This document shows, piece after piece, positions 28,702 through 38,329 of a stretch of 64,000 nt of DNA. Made by a program: the position numbers and the translations under genes. The stretch comes from Methanobacteriota archaeon (GTDB lineage Archaea > Thermoplasmatota > E2 > DHVEG-1), in NCBI GenBank assembly GCA_903877165.1, contig CAIRCU010000008.1, forward strand, positions 1 to 64,000, read 5' to 3'. Each line of letters begins with the position of its first letter. The first letter of the stretch is position 1. Under the pieces are notes generated by a model, which ran no database searches, was not told the DNA's origin, and worked only from the letters and a program-made list of their open reading frames with translations.

Positions 28702-29565
28702 ATGCAGCGTGTGTCGCGGGTTTGGGTGATCTCGTTTTGTGTAGTTGGTTTGTTGGTGAGTCTTGCTTTTATTCCGTGTGTTGAGAAGGTTCGTGCTGAT
28801 GATGGGGGGGTTGAGGTAATGGTTGAGGGATGTGGGTTTCCTGGTTTTCATAATCGTTCGATAAAACTCACTTCGTCTCAGGCTCATGATCTTCAGGACT
28901 TCTTTGTGCAGTTGCAGGTACGACTTGGGCAGGCGAGGACAAAGCAAGAAATGGTGAGTAGTATCAGGGATATTTTTTCGCGTTTATCTGCCATAGGTCT
29001 TCTTCCTTCTTCCCGGTCTGTAAAGTACGTTGAGAAGTTGATGGAGGATCGTTGTGAGGTAGGTGCGGATGCGTCTTCGATAGTAACCAATGGTCTGGCT
29101 GAGAATCGCCATTGTGTCTTGGTCGGGGCTGCGAGTGATTCGACGTTCTGGGGGTTAATACCGAAATTGATGTTGAATTCTTCTTTTTGGTATATATTTG
29201 CTATGATGTTCTTGGGTATCTATTCATTGTATGCCATTTTTAAGCCGTGTAATCTCTTTGGTGATGTGACGTTCGGGGGGTACACCGTTTACTCGATGGT
29301 CGATTCGGGGAAATCTCCGGCTCCAATTTATCATAGTCCTTCTGTCGGCTGGATCTGGACAACGGGCAATAATGGTGTTGTTCAGTGGAATCAATCGTTT
29401 TATGGAAATATTGGAACGAGTTATTTCTTGCCTCCTGCCCTAGGTGTATATACCGGGGCGACTGGGTTTACTGGGTTTAGGATTAGTGGTTTTTTCGTCA
29501 CGTACTTCATGTTTGGTATCGCTTCGCATGTGAAGCTTGGCTCGTCTCCACCGTATAGTCGATGA
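28702..29565 (+). CDS. Secreted protein, tandem paralog 1 with C-terminal GFTG motif
   Basis: Ribosome site ggaggaag; signal peptide; C-term GATGFTGFRISGFFVTYFMFGIASHVKL. Confidence 0.65.
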   Translation: MQRVSRVWVISFCVVGLLVSLAFIPCVEKVRADDGGVEVMVEGCGFPGFHNRSIKLTSSQAHDLQDFFVQLQVRLGQARTKQEMVSSIRDIFSRLSAIGLLPSSRSVKYVEKLMEDRCEVGADASSIVTNGLAENRHCVLVGAASDSTFWGLIPKLMLNSSFWYIFAMMFLGIYSLYAIFKPCNLFGDVTFGGYTVYSMVDSGKSPAPIYHSPSVGWIWTTGNNGVVQWNQSFYGNIGTSYFLPPALGVYTGATGFTGFRISGFFVTYFMFGIASHVKLGSSPPYSR

Positions 29566-29680
29566 AAAAGGTTTTATTCACTGGAGAAGCGGAAGTAACA
29601 GGCCGTTTGTTTTCTTTTATTAAGGGGTTGCGTTTTTTTTAAATATCTGGTATTTGTTATTAATTGTGGGGTTGTTTGCT

Positions 29681-30493
29681 ATGTGGACGTCTGCGTTCGT
29701 TCGTGGTGTGGTATCAGTTGGCGTTGTCGTCTTGTTCCTTAGCATTTCGTGTAGTCCCTTGATCGAGTCGGTTCATGCACGTGATGCCGGGGATTGTCGG
29801 GTCAATGTGTGTGGGATGCCAGGTGTTCAGAAAACGGTCAGGCTTACACCTGAGCAGTGTCGTGAAGTCGAGTATGCGTTTGAAAGATTTCAGGAAAGAA
29901 TATCCTGCGGTCTTTCCCATGAGGAACTAGTTGTAGAAGTTTCAGGGTTGCTTGATGTCTTGAAATCATGTGGCGTGGTTTCCCGGGTAAGTAGTGATGA
30001 GATTTCTCAGCGTGTCTCGGGTCTTGGTGGGTGCTCTGCTTCGCGGTCCGGGCAAGGATCTGGAGTGTATGAAAATTCGCGGTGCCTGATTGTGGGGAAG
30101 GGCGATACGGTGTTGGTTGCCGGGATGGCGTCGAGATTTTTGGAGCGTGTGTTCTCCGGGCATTATGGTCCTCTGTTTGAGTATGTGTTTGCGTTTCTTT
30201 TCTTTCGTGGGATGCTTGGGGTGGTGAGTGTGGCTGGTGAGCTTGGGTTTGGGGTTGATTTTGGTATTGCGGCTGGTCCTTGTACTGGTTGGATTGCAAC
30301 GGCGGGTCGGAATGGCACGTTTTACGTGCGGGGTGACTATTATGGTGTGCTGGGGACGACTGCGTATGTCAGTATGACGGGGGCGGAGGGGTTCACCGGC
30401 ATTCGCCTGCTGATCGGTTTTAAAAGTTATTATCTCGGTGTTGCCCAGGAAGTGAAAATTGAGACGATGCCAAACGATTCTTCCTGTGAATGA
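29681..30493 (+). CDS. Secreted protein, tandem paralog 2 with C-terminal GFTG motif
   Basis: Signal peptide; N-terminal helical segment and C-term GAEGFTGIRLLIGFKSYYLGVAQEVKI align with the preceding protein. Confidence 0.65.
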   Translation: MWTSAFVRGVVSVGVVVLFLSISCSPLIESVHARDAGDCRVNVCGMPGVQKTVRLTPEQCREVEYAFERFQERISCGLSHEELVVEVSGLLDVLKSCGVVSRVSSDEISQRVSGLGGCSASRSGQGSGVYENSRCLIVGKGDTVLVAGMASRFLERVFSGHYGPLFEYVFAFLFFRGMLGVVSVAGELGFGVDFGIAAGPCTGWIATAGRNGTFYVRGDYYGVLGTTAYVSMTGAEGFTGIRLLIGFKSYYLGVAQEVKIETMPNDSSCE

Positions 30494-30530
30494 TTCGGGA
30501 TGGAAGGAAAGACGGCCAATGTTTTTTTTA

Positions 30531-31316
30531 TTATTGTAGAAGAGAGCGGAAGAGGTAGAGGATGAGGGAGACGGCAACGCTGATGATGACTGCTCCTATG
30601 GTTCCGGTCAGGATTCCTGTCATGGGATAGAGGAAGTAGATGGCGGCGCCGTAGGCGACGACGCTGGGGCTGCCGTAGATCATGCCTTTGGCGAGCGCCT
30701 TGGTGAAGAGCGGCCCGTGCTCGATGTACGCGATGAGCATCGTTGAAAGGAAGATCGCGGGGAACATGGCGAGGATGCCGCTGAGCGCGACGCTGAGGTT
30801 GGAGAGGGAGACGGCGGCGGCGATGACGACGCCGGCGAGCAGGCCGCGTAAAAGGATTTTGCGGTAGGTGTACTGCATGTGGATCTTCTGCTGGGACGCG
30901 ACGTGTTCGTGTTTCTCGAGGTACCACAGGCAGACGGCGAAGGCCACTGCGAAGATGACGAGGGGGACGAGGATCGCTGTGAAATCCGCGATGTACAGCA
31001 GGGCGGTGAAGAAGGTCCAGAGGGAGAACGAGCCGATGAGGATTATGGGTAGTGACCGGGTGCTGAGGGCGGCGAAGGCGACGAGGAAGAGGACGTTGAT
31101 GCCCATTTCTGCGACTGCGATGGACACGGAGTGGGCGGCGAAGGGGATGCCGCGGTTGAGGGCGATGAAGAGGAAGGCGATGACGATGGTGGAGGGTAGG
31201 GTGCCGGCGATGCCGCCGATCTTGGTGCCGAAGCGCTCGGCGAGCATCGTGATGAGGATGACGACTGTAAAAGAGAGGAAGAAGGGGAGGATGAGTTCGA
31301 CGAGGGGGGAGAGCAC
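30531..31316 (-). CDS. Polytopic membrane protein (DUF3147-like)
   Basis: Multiple TM segments; AERFGTKIGGIAGTLPSTIVIAFLFIALNRG and repeated second half. Confidence 0.6.
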   Translation of the reverse strand: MLSPLVELILPFFLSFTVVILITMLAERFGTKIGGIAGTLPSTIVIAFLFIALNRGIPFAAHSVSIAVAEMGINVLFLVAFAALSTRSLPIILIGSFSLWTFFTALLYIADFTAILVPLVIFAVAFAVCLWYLEKHEHVASQQKIHMQYTYRKILLRGLLAGVVIAAAVSLSNLSVALSGILAMFPAIFLSTMLIAYIEHGPLFTKALAKGMIYGSPSVVAYGAAIYFLYPMTGILTGTIGAVIISVAVSLILYLFRSLLQ

Positions 31317-31406
31317 GAGTGGGTGAATCCGTCGTGGTTTATTAAACGACGCAGGCCATGGAAGAAATCGTAAGGTTTATTAACACGACATGGATTCGGT
31401 CCTACA

Positions 31407-31421
31407 TTGTAATCATTACAA
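31407..31421. promoter_or_regulatory. Fur/PerR-type operator (7-1-7 inverted repeat)
   Basis: ttgtaat-c-attacaa, a perfect 15-bp palindrome, 27 bp upstream of a PerR-like gene. Confidence 0.8.
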
Positions 31422-31447
31422 GTTAGGATGAAGTCCAGGCACAAACC

Positions 31448-31888
31448 ATGTACGAACCCTACATCACCCTCCTCAAAGAACACCACCTCAAAGCCACACC
31501 CCAACGCCTCCAGATCATCCACTACCTCCACACCCACCACACCCACCCAAACGCAGACGACATCTACACAGCCCTCAGACACACCAGCCCCTCCCTCTCA
31601 CGCACCACTGTGTACAACGCCTTGGAAACCCTCAAAAAAGAGAACATCATCCACTCCATCACCATCTCCGCAGGCGAAACCCGCTACGACGCCCGGATCG
31701 ACACCCACCACCACTTCCTCTGCACCACCTGCAACACCATCTCGGACATCGAACTCGTCTGCCCCAACATCAAACGCGTCGAAGGCGGCGGGTACTGCAT
31801 CGAAGAAGTCCACGGCTACTTCAAAGGCATCTGCCCGCAATGCGCCCAGAAACAGGAGCGAAAACATGAACCCAAAGACGCTGCATAA
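31448..31888 (+). CDS. Fur family regulator, PerR-like
   Basis: [29 protein letters not shown]...[18 protein letters not shown]...[16 protein letters not shown]...GICPQCAQK. Confidence 0.9.
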   Translation: MYEPYITLLKEHHLKATPQRLQIIHYLHTHHTHPNADDIYTALRHTSPSLSRTTVYNALETLKKENIIHSITISAGETRYDARIDTHHHFLCTTCNTISDIELVCPNIKRVEGGGYCIEEVHGYFKGICPQCAQKQERKHEPKDAA

Positions 31889-32564
31889 AATCCCGTACGG
31901 ACTCTACATCGTCAGCTCACGCAGCGGCGACAAGCTCAACGGCCAGATCGCCAACGCCCTCTTCCAGGTCACAGCCCAGCCCCAGACCATCGCCGTCAGC
32001 ATCAACAAACAGAACCTCACCCACGAGTACATCGACACAAGCAAGGTCTTCTCCGCCTCCATCCTCTGCCAGGACGCACCCATGGCCCTCATAGGACTCT
32101 TCGGCTACAAGTCAGGCCGCGACGTCGACAAATTCAAGACCATCAAGTACAAGACCGGCGTCACCGGCGCACCCATCGTCCTGGACTCCTGCCTCGGCTA
32201 CCTCGAAGCACGCGTCATCGACCAGATCTCCGTCGGCACCCACACCATCTTCATCGGACGAGTCGAAGACGCAGAACTCCTCTCCAGCGACCCGCCCATG
32301 ACCTACGAATACTACCATGAAATCAAAGGCGGCCGGTCCCCCAAGACCGCGCCGACCTACCAACCAAACGAACAACAAAAAAAGAAAAAGGAGGAAAAAA
32401 CCATGAAAAAATATGTCTGCACCGTGTGCGGCTACATCTACGACCCAGAAATCGGCGACCCGGACAGCGACATCGCCGCAGGCACCGCCTTCGAAGACCT
32501 CCCAGACGACTGGGTCTGCCCACTCTGCGGAGCCGGCAAAGACGCCTTCGAACCCCAGGAGTAA
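31866..32564 (+). CDS. Flavin reductase-rubredoxin fusion (high-molecular-weight rubredoxin type)
   Basis: N-term flavin reductase-like domain; C-term [50 protein letters not shown]. Confidence 0.92.
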   Translation: MNPKTLHKIPYGLYIVSSRSGDKLNGQIANALFQVTAQPQTIAVSINKQNLTHEYIDTSKVFSASILCQDAPMALIGLFGYKSGRDVDKFKTIKYKTGVTGAPIVLDSCLGYLEARVIDQISVGTHTIFIGRVEDAELLSSDPPMTYEYYHEIKGGRSPKTAPTYQPNEQQKKKKEEKTMKKYVCTVCGYIYDPEIGDPDSDIAAGTAFEDLPDDWVCPLCGAGKDAFEPQE

Positions 32565-32571
32565 ACACCCC

Positions 32572-33804
32572 ATGGAGCCCGCCGAAATAAAACCAGAGGT
32601 GTACTGGGTCGGCGCCATCGACTGGAACCTCCGCGAGTTCCACGGCTACCGCACCCCGCGCGGCACCACCTACAACGCCTACCTCATCATGGACCGCGAC
32701 ATCACCCTCGTCGACGCCGTCAAACAACCCTTCTACCCCGACCTCGTCGACCGCATCTCCAAGATCACCGACCCCCAGAACATCAAATACATCGTCTCCA
32801 ACCACGTGGAAATGGACCACACCGGCGCACTCCCCCAGCTCCTAAGCCTGATCCCGAACGCGACCGTGGTCACCTCGACGAAAGGCCAACCCGGGCTGCA
32901 GAAACACTTCAAAGCCAACTGGCTGATGAAAGTGGTGAAAACCGGCGAGACGCTCTCCATAGGCAAACGCACCCTGCACTTCCACCACATCCCCATGGTC
33001 CACTGGCCGGACTCCATGGTCACCTACAGCCCCCACGACAGCCTCCTGCTCCCCAACGACGCCTTCGGGCAGCACATCGCCTCAGCCTACCGGTTCGACG
33101 ACGAGATCGGCTGGGACATCCTCAGAGAAGAGGCCGCGAAGTACTACGCGAACATCGTCCTGCCTTACAGCGACCAGGTCGCCGCCGCCCTCACCGCCCT
33201 CTCACCTCTGAAGTTCGACATGATCGCCCCCAGCCACGGCGCGATCTGGCGACGATTCATCCCACAGATCCTCCAGCAGTACCAACAGTGGGCGACCTAC
33301 CAGACCATCCCACAAGCCGCTATCGTCTACGACACCATGTGGGGCTCGACCGACCGCATGGCAGGCGCGCTGCGCGACGGCCTCGAAGCTGCAGGCATCC
33401 CCGTGACCATGCACAACCTCAAGACAAGCCACATCTCGGACGCCATGACCACCGTGCTTGACTCCCGGCTCATCTGCATCGGCTCACCGACCCTCAACGG
33501 CGGCGTCCTCCCCAGCATCGGCGCCTTCCTCACCTACCTCAAAGGGCTCCGACCCAAGCAACGGATCGGCCTCGCCTTCGGCTCGTACGGATGGGGCGGC
33601 CAGTCCATCCCAGACATCGAAGCCGTCATGAACGCCTTGGCCTGGGAGATGCCGGAACACAGCCTGAAAACCCAATACCTGCCGGATGAAAACGATCTGA
33701 AAACCGTCTATGCCACGGCACAGAGGCTGGGCAACTATATCAAAGACCAGAAACGCGTACACGCGACCGGGGCTGAGAACAGGCAGGAAGCCCAACACTC
33801 GTAA
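32572..33804 (+). CDS. fprA: A-type flavoprotein / flavodiiron protein
   Basis: TTYNAYLIMDRDITLVDAV, SNHVEMDHTGALP, APSHGAIWR, IVYDTMWGSTDRMA flavodoxin domain. Confidence 0.94.
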   Translation: MEPAEIKPEVYWVGAIDWNLREFHGYRTPRGTTYNAYLIMDRDITLVDAVKQPFYPDLVDRISKITDPQNIKYIVSNHVEMDHTGALPQLLSLIPNATVVTSTKGQPGLQKHFKANWLMKVVKTGETLSIGKRTLHFHHIPMVHWPDSMVTYSPHDSLLLPNDAFGQHIASAYRFDDEIGWDILREEAAKYYANIVLPYSDQVAAALTALSPLKFDMIAPSHGAIWRRFIPQILQQYQQWATYQTIPQAAIVYDTMWGSTDRMAGALRDGLEAAGIPVTMHNLKTSHISDAMTTVLDSRLICIGSPTLNGGVLPSIGAFLTYLKGLRPKQRIGLAFGSYGWGGQSIPDIEAVMNALAWEMPEHSLKTQYLPDENDLKTVYATAQRLGNYIKDQKRVHATGAENRQEAQHS

Positions 33805-33993
33805 TGAGAAACACGTCTACAGCAAAACGAGACTGCAAACGAAAAGCAAAACCATCTGAAAAACCTTCGAAAGAGGTAACACAAAATTCCCATTCGCTGA
33901 TGCCCGCAACCACCCAAACATGCCTTGGCACCGTAGCCCTGGCGTACGGGCATCCGCACCTATCACGAGACAAGAAAAAAAGGAGGAACACCA

Positions 33994-34488
33994 ATGCTTA
34001 GCAAACGAATTGAGAAAGCCCTCAACGAACAAGTCAACGCTGAACTCTGGTCAGGCTATCTGTACCTCTCCATGGCAGCCTATTTCGAAAGCAGCAACCT
34101 GTGCGGCTTCGCCCACTGGATGACCGTGCAAGCCAAAGAAGAGCTTGGCCATGCTATGCGGCTCTACCGCCATATCGTGGACCGCGGCGGACGCGTCACT
34201 CTCACCAGCATCGACAAAGTCCCGACCAGCTGGGCCTCGCCCCTCGATGCCTTCGAGGCGTCCTACAAGCACGAGGTCAAAGTCACCGGCCTGATCAACA
34301 GCCTCGCCACCCTCGCGAAGAAAGAAGGCGATCACGCCACCGACGTCATGCTCCACTGGTTCGTCACCGAGCAAGTCGAAGAGGAATCATCGACGCAGCT
34401 CATCGTCAGCAAACTCAACCTCATCGGGAAATCCAGCGGCGGACTCTTCATGCTCGACCACGAGCTAGGCAAACGAGGACAAAAATAA
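33994..34488 (+). CDS. Ferritin
   Basis: IEKALNEQVNAELWSGYLYLSMAAYFESSNLCGFAHWMTVQAKEELGHAMRLYRHI...HWFVTEQVEEE. Confidence 0.93.
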   Translation: MLSKRIEKALNEQVNAELWSGYLYLSMAAYFESSNLCGFAHWMTVQAKEELGHAMRLYRHIVDRGGRVTLTSIDKVPTSWASPLDAFEASYKHEVKVTGLINSLATLAKKEGDHATDVMLHWFVTEQVEEESSTQLIVSKLNLIGKSSGGLFMLDHELGKRGQK

Positions 34489-34493
34489 GGAAT

Positions 34494-34994
34494 GTGACCA
34501 GCGTGGACCTGTCAGCCTACACCCTCAAGGATATCCTCCTCTCTGCTCTGAAAAGCGAAGTCGACAGCAAAGCCCTGTACACCGACCTCGCCGCCCAGGT
34601 GAAGAACGGCCTGCTCAAAGACAAACTCGCCTACCTCGCCAAAGAAGAGGAGAAACACCGCGCGTACCTCAGAAAAATGTTCACAACGAAATTCCCCAAG
34701 CAGCGCCTGACCCTGCCGGCTACCACACCCGTGCCACTCCCCATGATACCCGTTGCTGACGAGGACATTCCGCTCAGTACGATCATCGGCCATGCGATGA
34801 AGGCAGAGCAGGCGGCCACAGCATTCTACGAGGCGTTCTCCACCAAGATACCGGAACCAAAGGCGCAACGCATGATCCGCTACTTCGCGGACATGGAACG
34901 TGGCCACTATGAACTCCTCAAAGTCGAACAGGAAGCGATGGAACGCTTCGAAGAAGCGGACGTGTACTGGCCGATGGTCCATGTCGGCCCCTAA
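34494..34994 (+). CDS. Ferritin-like/rubrerythrin-type diiron protein
   Basis: Two ExxH motifs: KEEEKHRAYLRKMF and DMERGHYELLKVE. Confidence 0.85.
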   Translation: MTSVDLSAYTLKDILLSALKSEVDSKALYTDLAAQVKNGLLKDKLAYLAKEEEKHRAYLRKMFTTKFPKQRLTLPATTPVPLPMIPVADEDIPLSTIIGHAMKAEQAATAFYEAFSTKIPEPKAQRMIRYFADMERGHYELLKVEQEAMERFEEADVYWPMVHVGP

Positions 34995-35027
34995 CCTATT
35001 ACAACAAAAAATGAGGAAGAGAGAACC

Positions 35028-35603
35028 ATGAAATCACTCAAAGGAACTGAAACCGAACGCATCTTGCTCGCCGCATTCGCCGGAGAGTCACAAGCCCGCA
35101 ACCGCTACACCTATGCCGCCTCCGTCGCTAGAAAAGAAGGCTACGAACAGATCGCAGCCATCTTCCAGGCGACCGCGGATAATGAAAAGGAGCACGCACA
35201 AGTCTTCTTTAAACACCTCCAAGGAGGAATGGTCGAGATCACCGCGGCCTATCCCGCAGGCACTATCGACACCACCGAAGGAAACCTCAAGCATGCCGCG
35301 GACGGCGAGCACATGGAATGGGGCACGTTGTACCCCAACGCCGCCACGGTCGCGGATCGCGAAGGCTTCCCTGAGGTCGCCCGCAGCTTCCGCAACATCG
35401 CCAAAGTCGAAGCCGAGCACGAAAGACGCTACCTCAAACTGCTGGAGAACATCAAGACCGGGAAGGTGTTCAAACGAGACAAGCCGGTGAAATGGCGCTG
35501 CCGCAACTGCGGATACCTTCATGAGGGCCCTGAAGCCCCGAAGATCTGTCCAGCGTGCCAGCACCCGCAAGCCCACTACGAACTCTTCGTGGAGGCCTAT
35601 TAA
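35028..35603 (+). CDS. rbr: Rubrerythrin
   Basis: FAGESQARNRYTYAASVARKEGYEQIAAIFQATADNEKEHAQ...WRCRNCGYLHEGPEAPKICPACQHPQAHYELF. Confidence 0.95.
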   Translation: MKSLKGTETERILLAAFAGESQARNRYTYAASVARKEGYEQIAAIFQATADNEKEHAQVFFKHLQGGMVEITAAYPAGTIDTTEGNLKHAADGEHMEWGTLYPNAATVADREGFPEVARSFRNIAKVEAEHERRYLKLLENIKTGKVFKRDKPVKWRCRNCGYLHEGPEAPKICPACQHPQAHYELFVEAY

Positions 35604-35615
35604 CACCTGGAGCAT

Positions 35616-35855
35616 ATGAGCGAGCCACACTACGACGCTGAGGTGGATTGCGTCGGCTTCTTCTGCCCGATGCCGATCGCCATGACCAAGGAGGCGATCG
35701 AGCAGATCGCGGTCGGACAGGTCCTCAAAGTCGAGGCAGACGACCCCGCAGCAGAAGAGGATCTCAAAGCCTGGGCGAAACGCACCGGCCATGTGATCGT
35801 AAAGTTCGAAAAAGAAGGCATCCTCATCCGATTCTATTTCAAACGCACGAAGTGA
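35616..35855 (+). CDS. TusA family sulfur-carrier protein
   Basis: VDCVGFFCPMPIAMTKEAIEQIAVGQVLKVEADDPAAEEDLKAWAKRTGH. Confidence 0.9.
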   Translation: MSEPHYDAEVDCVGFFCPMPIAMTKEAIEQIAVGQVLKVEADDPAAEEDLKAWAKRTGHVIVKFEKEGILIRFYFKRTK

Positions 35856-35861
35856 TGGAAT

Positions 35862-36224
35862 ATGAAGGAACCCAACAGCATCCTGTATGTGCAGACCAGT
35901 GACATGCCGGAGCGGCAGTACTCACCGCTGGTCCTGGCACAAACCGCGAAAATGATGGACCTCAAACCCCGGGTGTATTTCCTGGGGATGGGCCTGAAGA
36001 TCCTCATGCCGGGGGTCGCGAAGACCATCAAACTCGGCACGTTTCCCAACGTGCAAGAGATGATTGAGAAAACCCTTGCGATGGGCATCGAGATCTTCGC
36101 CTGTGAGGCGTCGAAGCAAATGCTAGGTCTCCAGAAGGTCGAGTTACTTCCTGGCGTCAAGGTCGTCGGCGCTGGAACATTGAACGACTTGGCCCTGGAT
36201 GCAGAGGCCACAATGTGGTTCTAA
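35862..36224 (+). CDS. DsrE family protein
   Basis: Small alpha/beta protein following TusA; MGIEIFACEASKQMLGLQKVELLPGVKVVGAGTLNDLALDAEATMWF. Confidence 0.8.
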   Translation: MKEPNSILYVQTSDMPERQYSPLVLAQTAKMMDLKPRVYFLGMGLKILMPGVAKTIKLGTFPNVQEMIEKTLAMGIEIFACEASKQMLGLQKVELLPGVKVVGAGTLNDLALDAEATMWF

Positions 36225-36239
36225 CCACGGGAGTAAGTT

Positions 36240-37406
36240 ATGGATCAGATTTATTTGGATAACGCAGCCTGCACGCCGGTCGACCTGCGCGTGATTGCCT
36301 ACGCCGCCCCATTCTCCGACGGGACGATCGGAAACCCATCGACCCTGCATTCACGCGGACTTGGGGCACGTGCGGCGTTGGAAGACGCCCGTGAAAAAAT
36401 CAAGGCGCTGCTGCATGCTGAGGACGACAAATGCATCGTGTTCACCAGTGGGGCGACCGAGGCGAACAACCTCGCAATCCAGGGGACAGCACTGCGCAAC
36501 CCGAAACTGGGGAACCACCTGGTCGCCAGCGCCATCGAACATATCTCCGTACTCAACCCGATGAAGGGCCTGCAGAAGCAGGGATACACCTTCGATTTGA
36601 TTCCCGTGGACGCGTACGGCATGGTCGACCTTGAGGCACTCAAGAAGCTGGTCACGAAGGGGACCGCGGTGGTCTCGGTCATGGCCGCGAACAGCGAGAT
36701 CGGGACAATCGAACCGATCCGTGAGGTGAGCGCCATCGTTCATGATGCAGGGGCGTACCTGCATGTGGATGCGACCGCAGCCGCAGGACATATTCCTGTT
36801 GATGTGCAGCGGGACGGCATCGACCTCTGCTCGGTGTCCTCCAATGATTTGACAGGGCCGCAGGGTGCTGGCGCCCTCTACATTAAATCGGGGGTGAAGG
36901 TGCAGCCGGTGCTCGTCGGCGGCGGGCAGGAGCGGGGGCTTCGGCCCGGGACGGAGAACCTCTTCGCCATCGTAGGGATGGGTGAGGCGGCACGGTTAAC
37001 CCAGCTTGAAATGGTACAGGAGGCTGACCGCGTCCGGCGGATCCGTGACGCACTCATCACGGGTATGGTGTCGGTGAAGGAGTCGTACCTCACCGGGCAT
37101 CCCGCGTTGCGGCTGCCGAACCAGGCGAGCTTCCGGTTCAGCTACATCGAGGGCGAAAGCATCGTGCTGCTGATGGATCAGTTCGGAGTGCAGGTGTCGA
37201 CCGGCTCCGCGTGTTCCTCATTGACGCTTGAGCCGTCGCATGTGCTGCTCGCACTTGGGCTGAAGCATGAGCAGGTCCATGGATCGATGGTGCTGTCGCT
37301 GGGGAAGTCGAACACCCCGGATCAGGTGCCGCATGTGATATCGGCGGTGACGGAAACCGTTAACCGCTTACGGGCATTGTCCCCGTTGTCGAATGATCGG
37401 AGGTAG
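36240..37406 (+). CDS. NifS/IscS-like class V aminotransferase-fold protein lacking the PLP lysine
   Basis: IYLDNAACTPVD, FTSGATEANNLAI, STGSACSS loop cysteine; PLP-lysine motif SxHKxxGPxG replaced by SSNDLTGPQG. Confidence 0.9.
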   Translation: MDQIYLDNAACTPVDLRVIAYAAPFSDGTIGNPSTLHSRGLGARAALEDAREKIKALLHAEDDKCIVFTSGATEANNLAIQGTALRNPKLGNHLVASAIEHISVLNPMKGLQKQGYTFDLIPVDAYGMVDLEALKKLVTKGTAVVSVMAANSEIGTIEPIREVSAIVHDAGAYLHVDATAAAGHIPVDVQRDGIDLCSVSSNDLTGPQGAGALYIKSGVKVQPVLVGGGQERGLRPGTENLFAIVGMGEAARLTQLEMVQEADRVRRIRDALITGMVSVKESYLTGHPALRLPNQASFRFSYIEGESIVLLMDQFGVQVSTGSACSSLTLEPSHVLLALGLKHEQVHGSMVLSLGKSNTPDQVPHVISAVTETVNRLRALSPLSNDRR

Positions 37407-37413
37407 GATCTGT

Positions 37414-37800
37414 ATGGCAAGTGTCGGATATAGCAAGAAGGTCATGGAGCATTTCTTGAACCCGCGGAACGTCGGGGTGATCGAGCATCCGGATGGGTAC
37501 GGGAAGGTCGGCAACCCGGTGTGCGGGGATGTCATGGAGATCTTCATTTCGGTGAAGGACGATATTATCACGGATATCAAGTTCCGGACGTTCGGCTGCG
37601 GGTCTGCGATCGCGACGAGCAGCATGGTGACGGAACTAGCGAAGGGTAAGAACGTGGATGAGGCGATGAGGATTACGCGCGGTGACGTGGCCAATGAGCT
37701 AGAGGGCCTGCCGGCGCAGAAGATGCACTGCAGCAACCTGGCGGCGGACGCGTTGCATGAGGCGATCAAGGATTATAGGGCCAGGAAGGCCAAGAAGTAG
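37414..37800 (+). CDS. Fe-S cluster scaffold IscU/NifU N-terminal type
   Basis: [52 protein letters not shown]. Confidence 0.95.
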   Translation: MASVGYSKKVMEHFLNPRNVGVIEHPDGYGKVGNPVCGDVMEIFISVKDDIITDIKFRTFGCGSAIATSSMVTELAKGKNVDEAMRITRGDVANELEGLPAQKMHCSNLAADALHEAIKDYRARKAKK

Positions 37801-37847
37801 GCATAGAGTACGGAAGTCGAAGGAAGAGTGTCGGAGGCGAACCAAAG

Positions 37848-38225
37848 ATGGTAGCAGTAAGAGAGATCTACAAGTGTAACGAGTGTGGGAACATCGTGGA
37901 AGTGGTGCATGCCGGCGGTGGTACGCTGGTGTGCTGCGGCCAGCCGATGCAACGGCTGGTGGAGAAGACGACAGATATCGGTAATGAAAAACACGTTCCT
38001 GTGATAGAGAAGACTGCACAGGGATTCAAGGTTAAGGTCGGCGCAGTGCCGCATCCCATGGAGGAGAAGCATTATATCGAGTGGATCGAACTGCTGGCCG
38101 ACGGCATGGCCTATCGTCAGTGGCTGAAGCCGGGGATGAAGCCCGAGGCGGAGTTCATGGTGCGGGCGTCTGTCGTGCAGGCGCGGGAGTACTGCACGGT
38201 GCACGGCCTGTGGCTCTCGAAGTAA
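37848..38225 (+). CDS. dfx: Desulfoferrodoxin (superoxide reductase)
   Basis: [28 protein letters not shown]...EKHVPVIE...[14 protein letters not shown]...EYCTVHGLW. Confidence 0.96.
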   Translation: MVAVREIYKCNECGNIVEVVHAGGGTLVCCGQPMQRLVEKTTDIGNEKHVPVIEKTAQGFKVKVGAVPHPMEEKHYIEWIELLADGMAYRQWLKPGMKPEAEFMVRASVVQAREYCTVHGLWLSK

Positions 38226-38329
38226 CCATCCTTCTTTCTCTTTTGTTTTCTATAGAGCTATGGTAAGACATGGCAATGCTTAAATATACTTAGTGTATTA
38301 TGTTAGCATGTAACTTAGGAGCGGTGAGC

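Noticed and set aside
33805-33993. Possible hairpin or riboswitch before ferritin
   Set aside because: Only a short gccc...gggc pairing was visible; insufficient evidence.
34101-34493. 5' part of the 297-aa ORF overlapping ferritin
   Set aside because: R/P/H-rich out-of-frame translation of the ferritin gene; the real gene starts near 34494.
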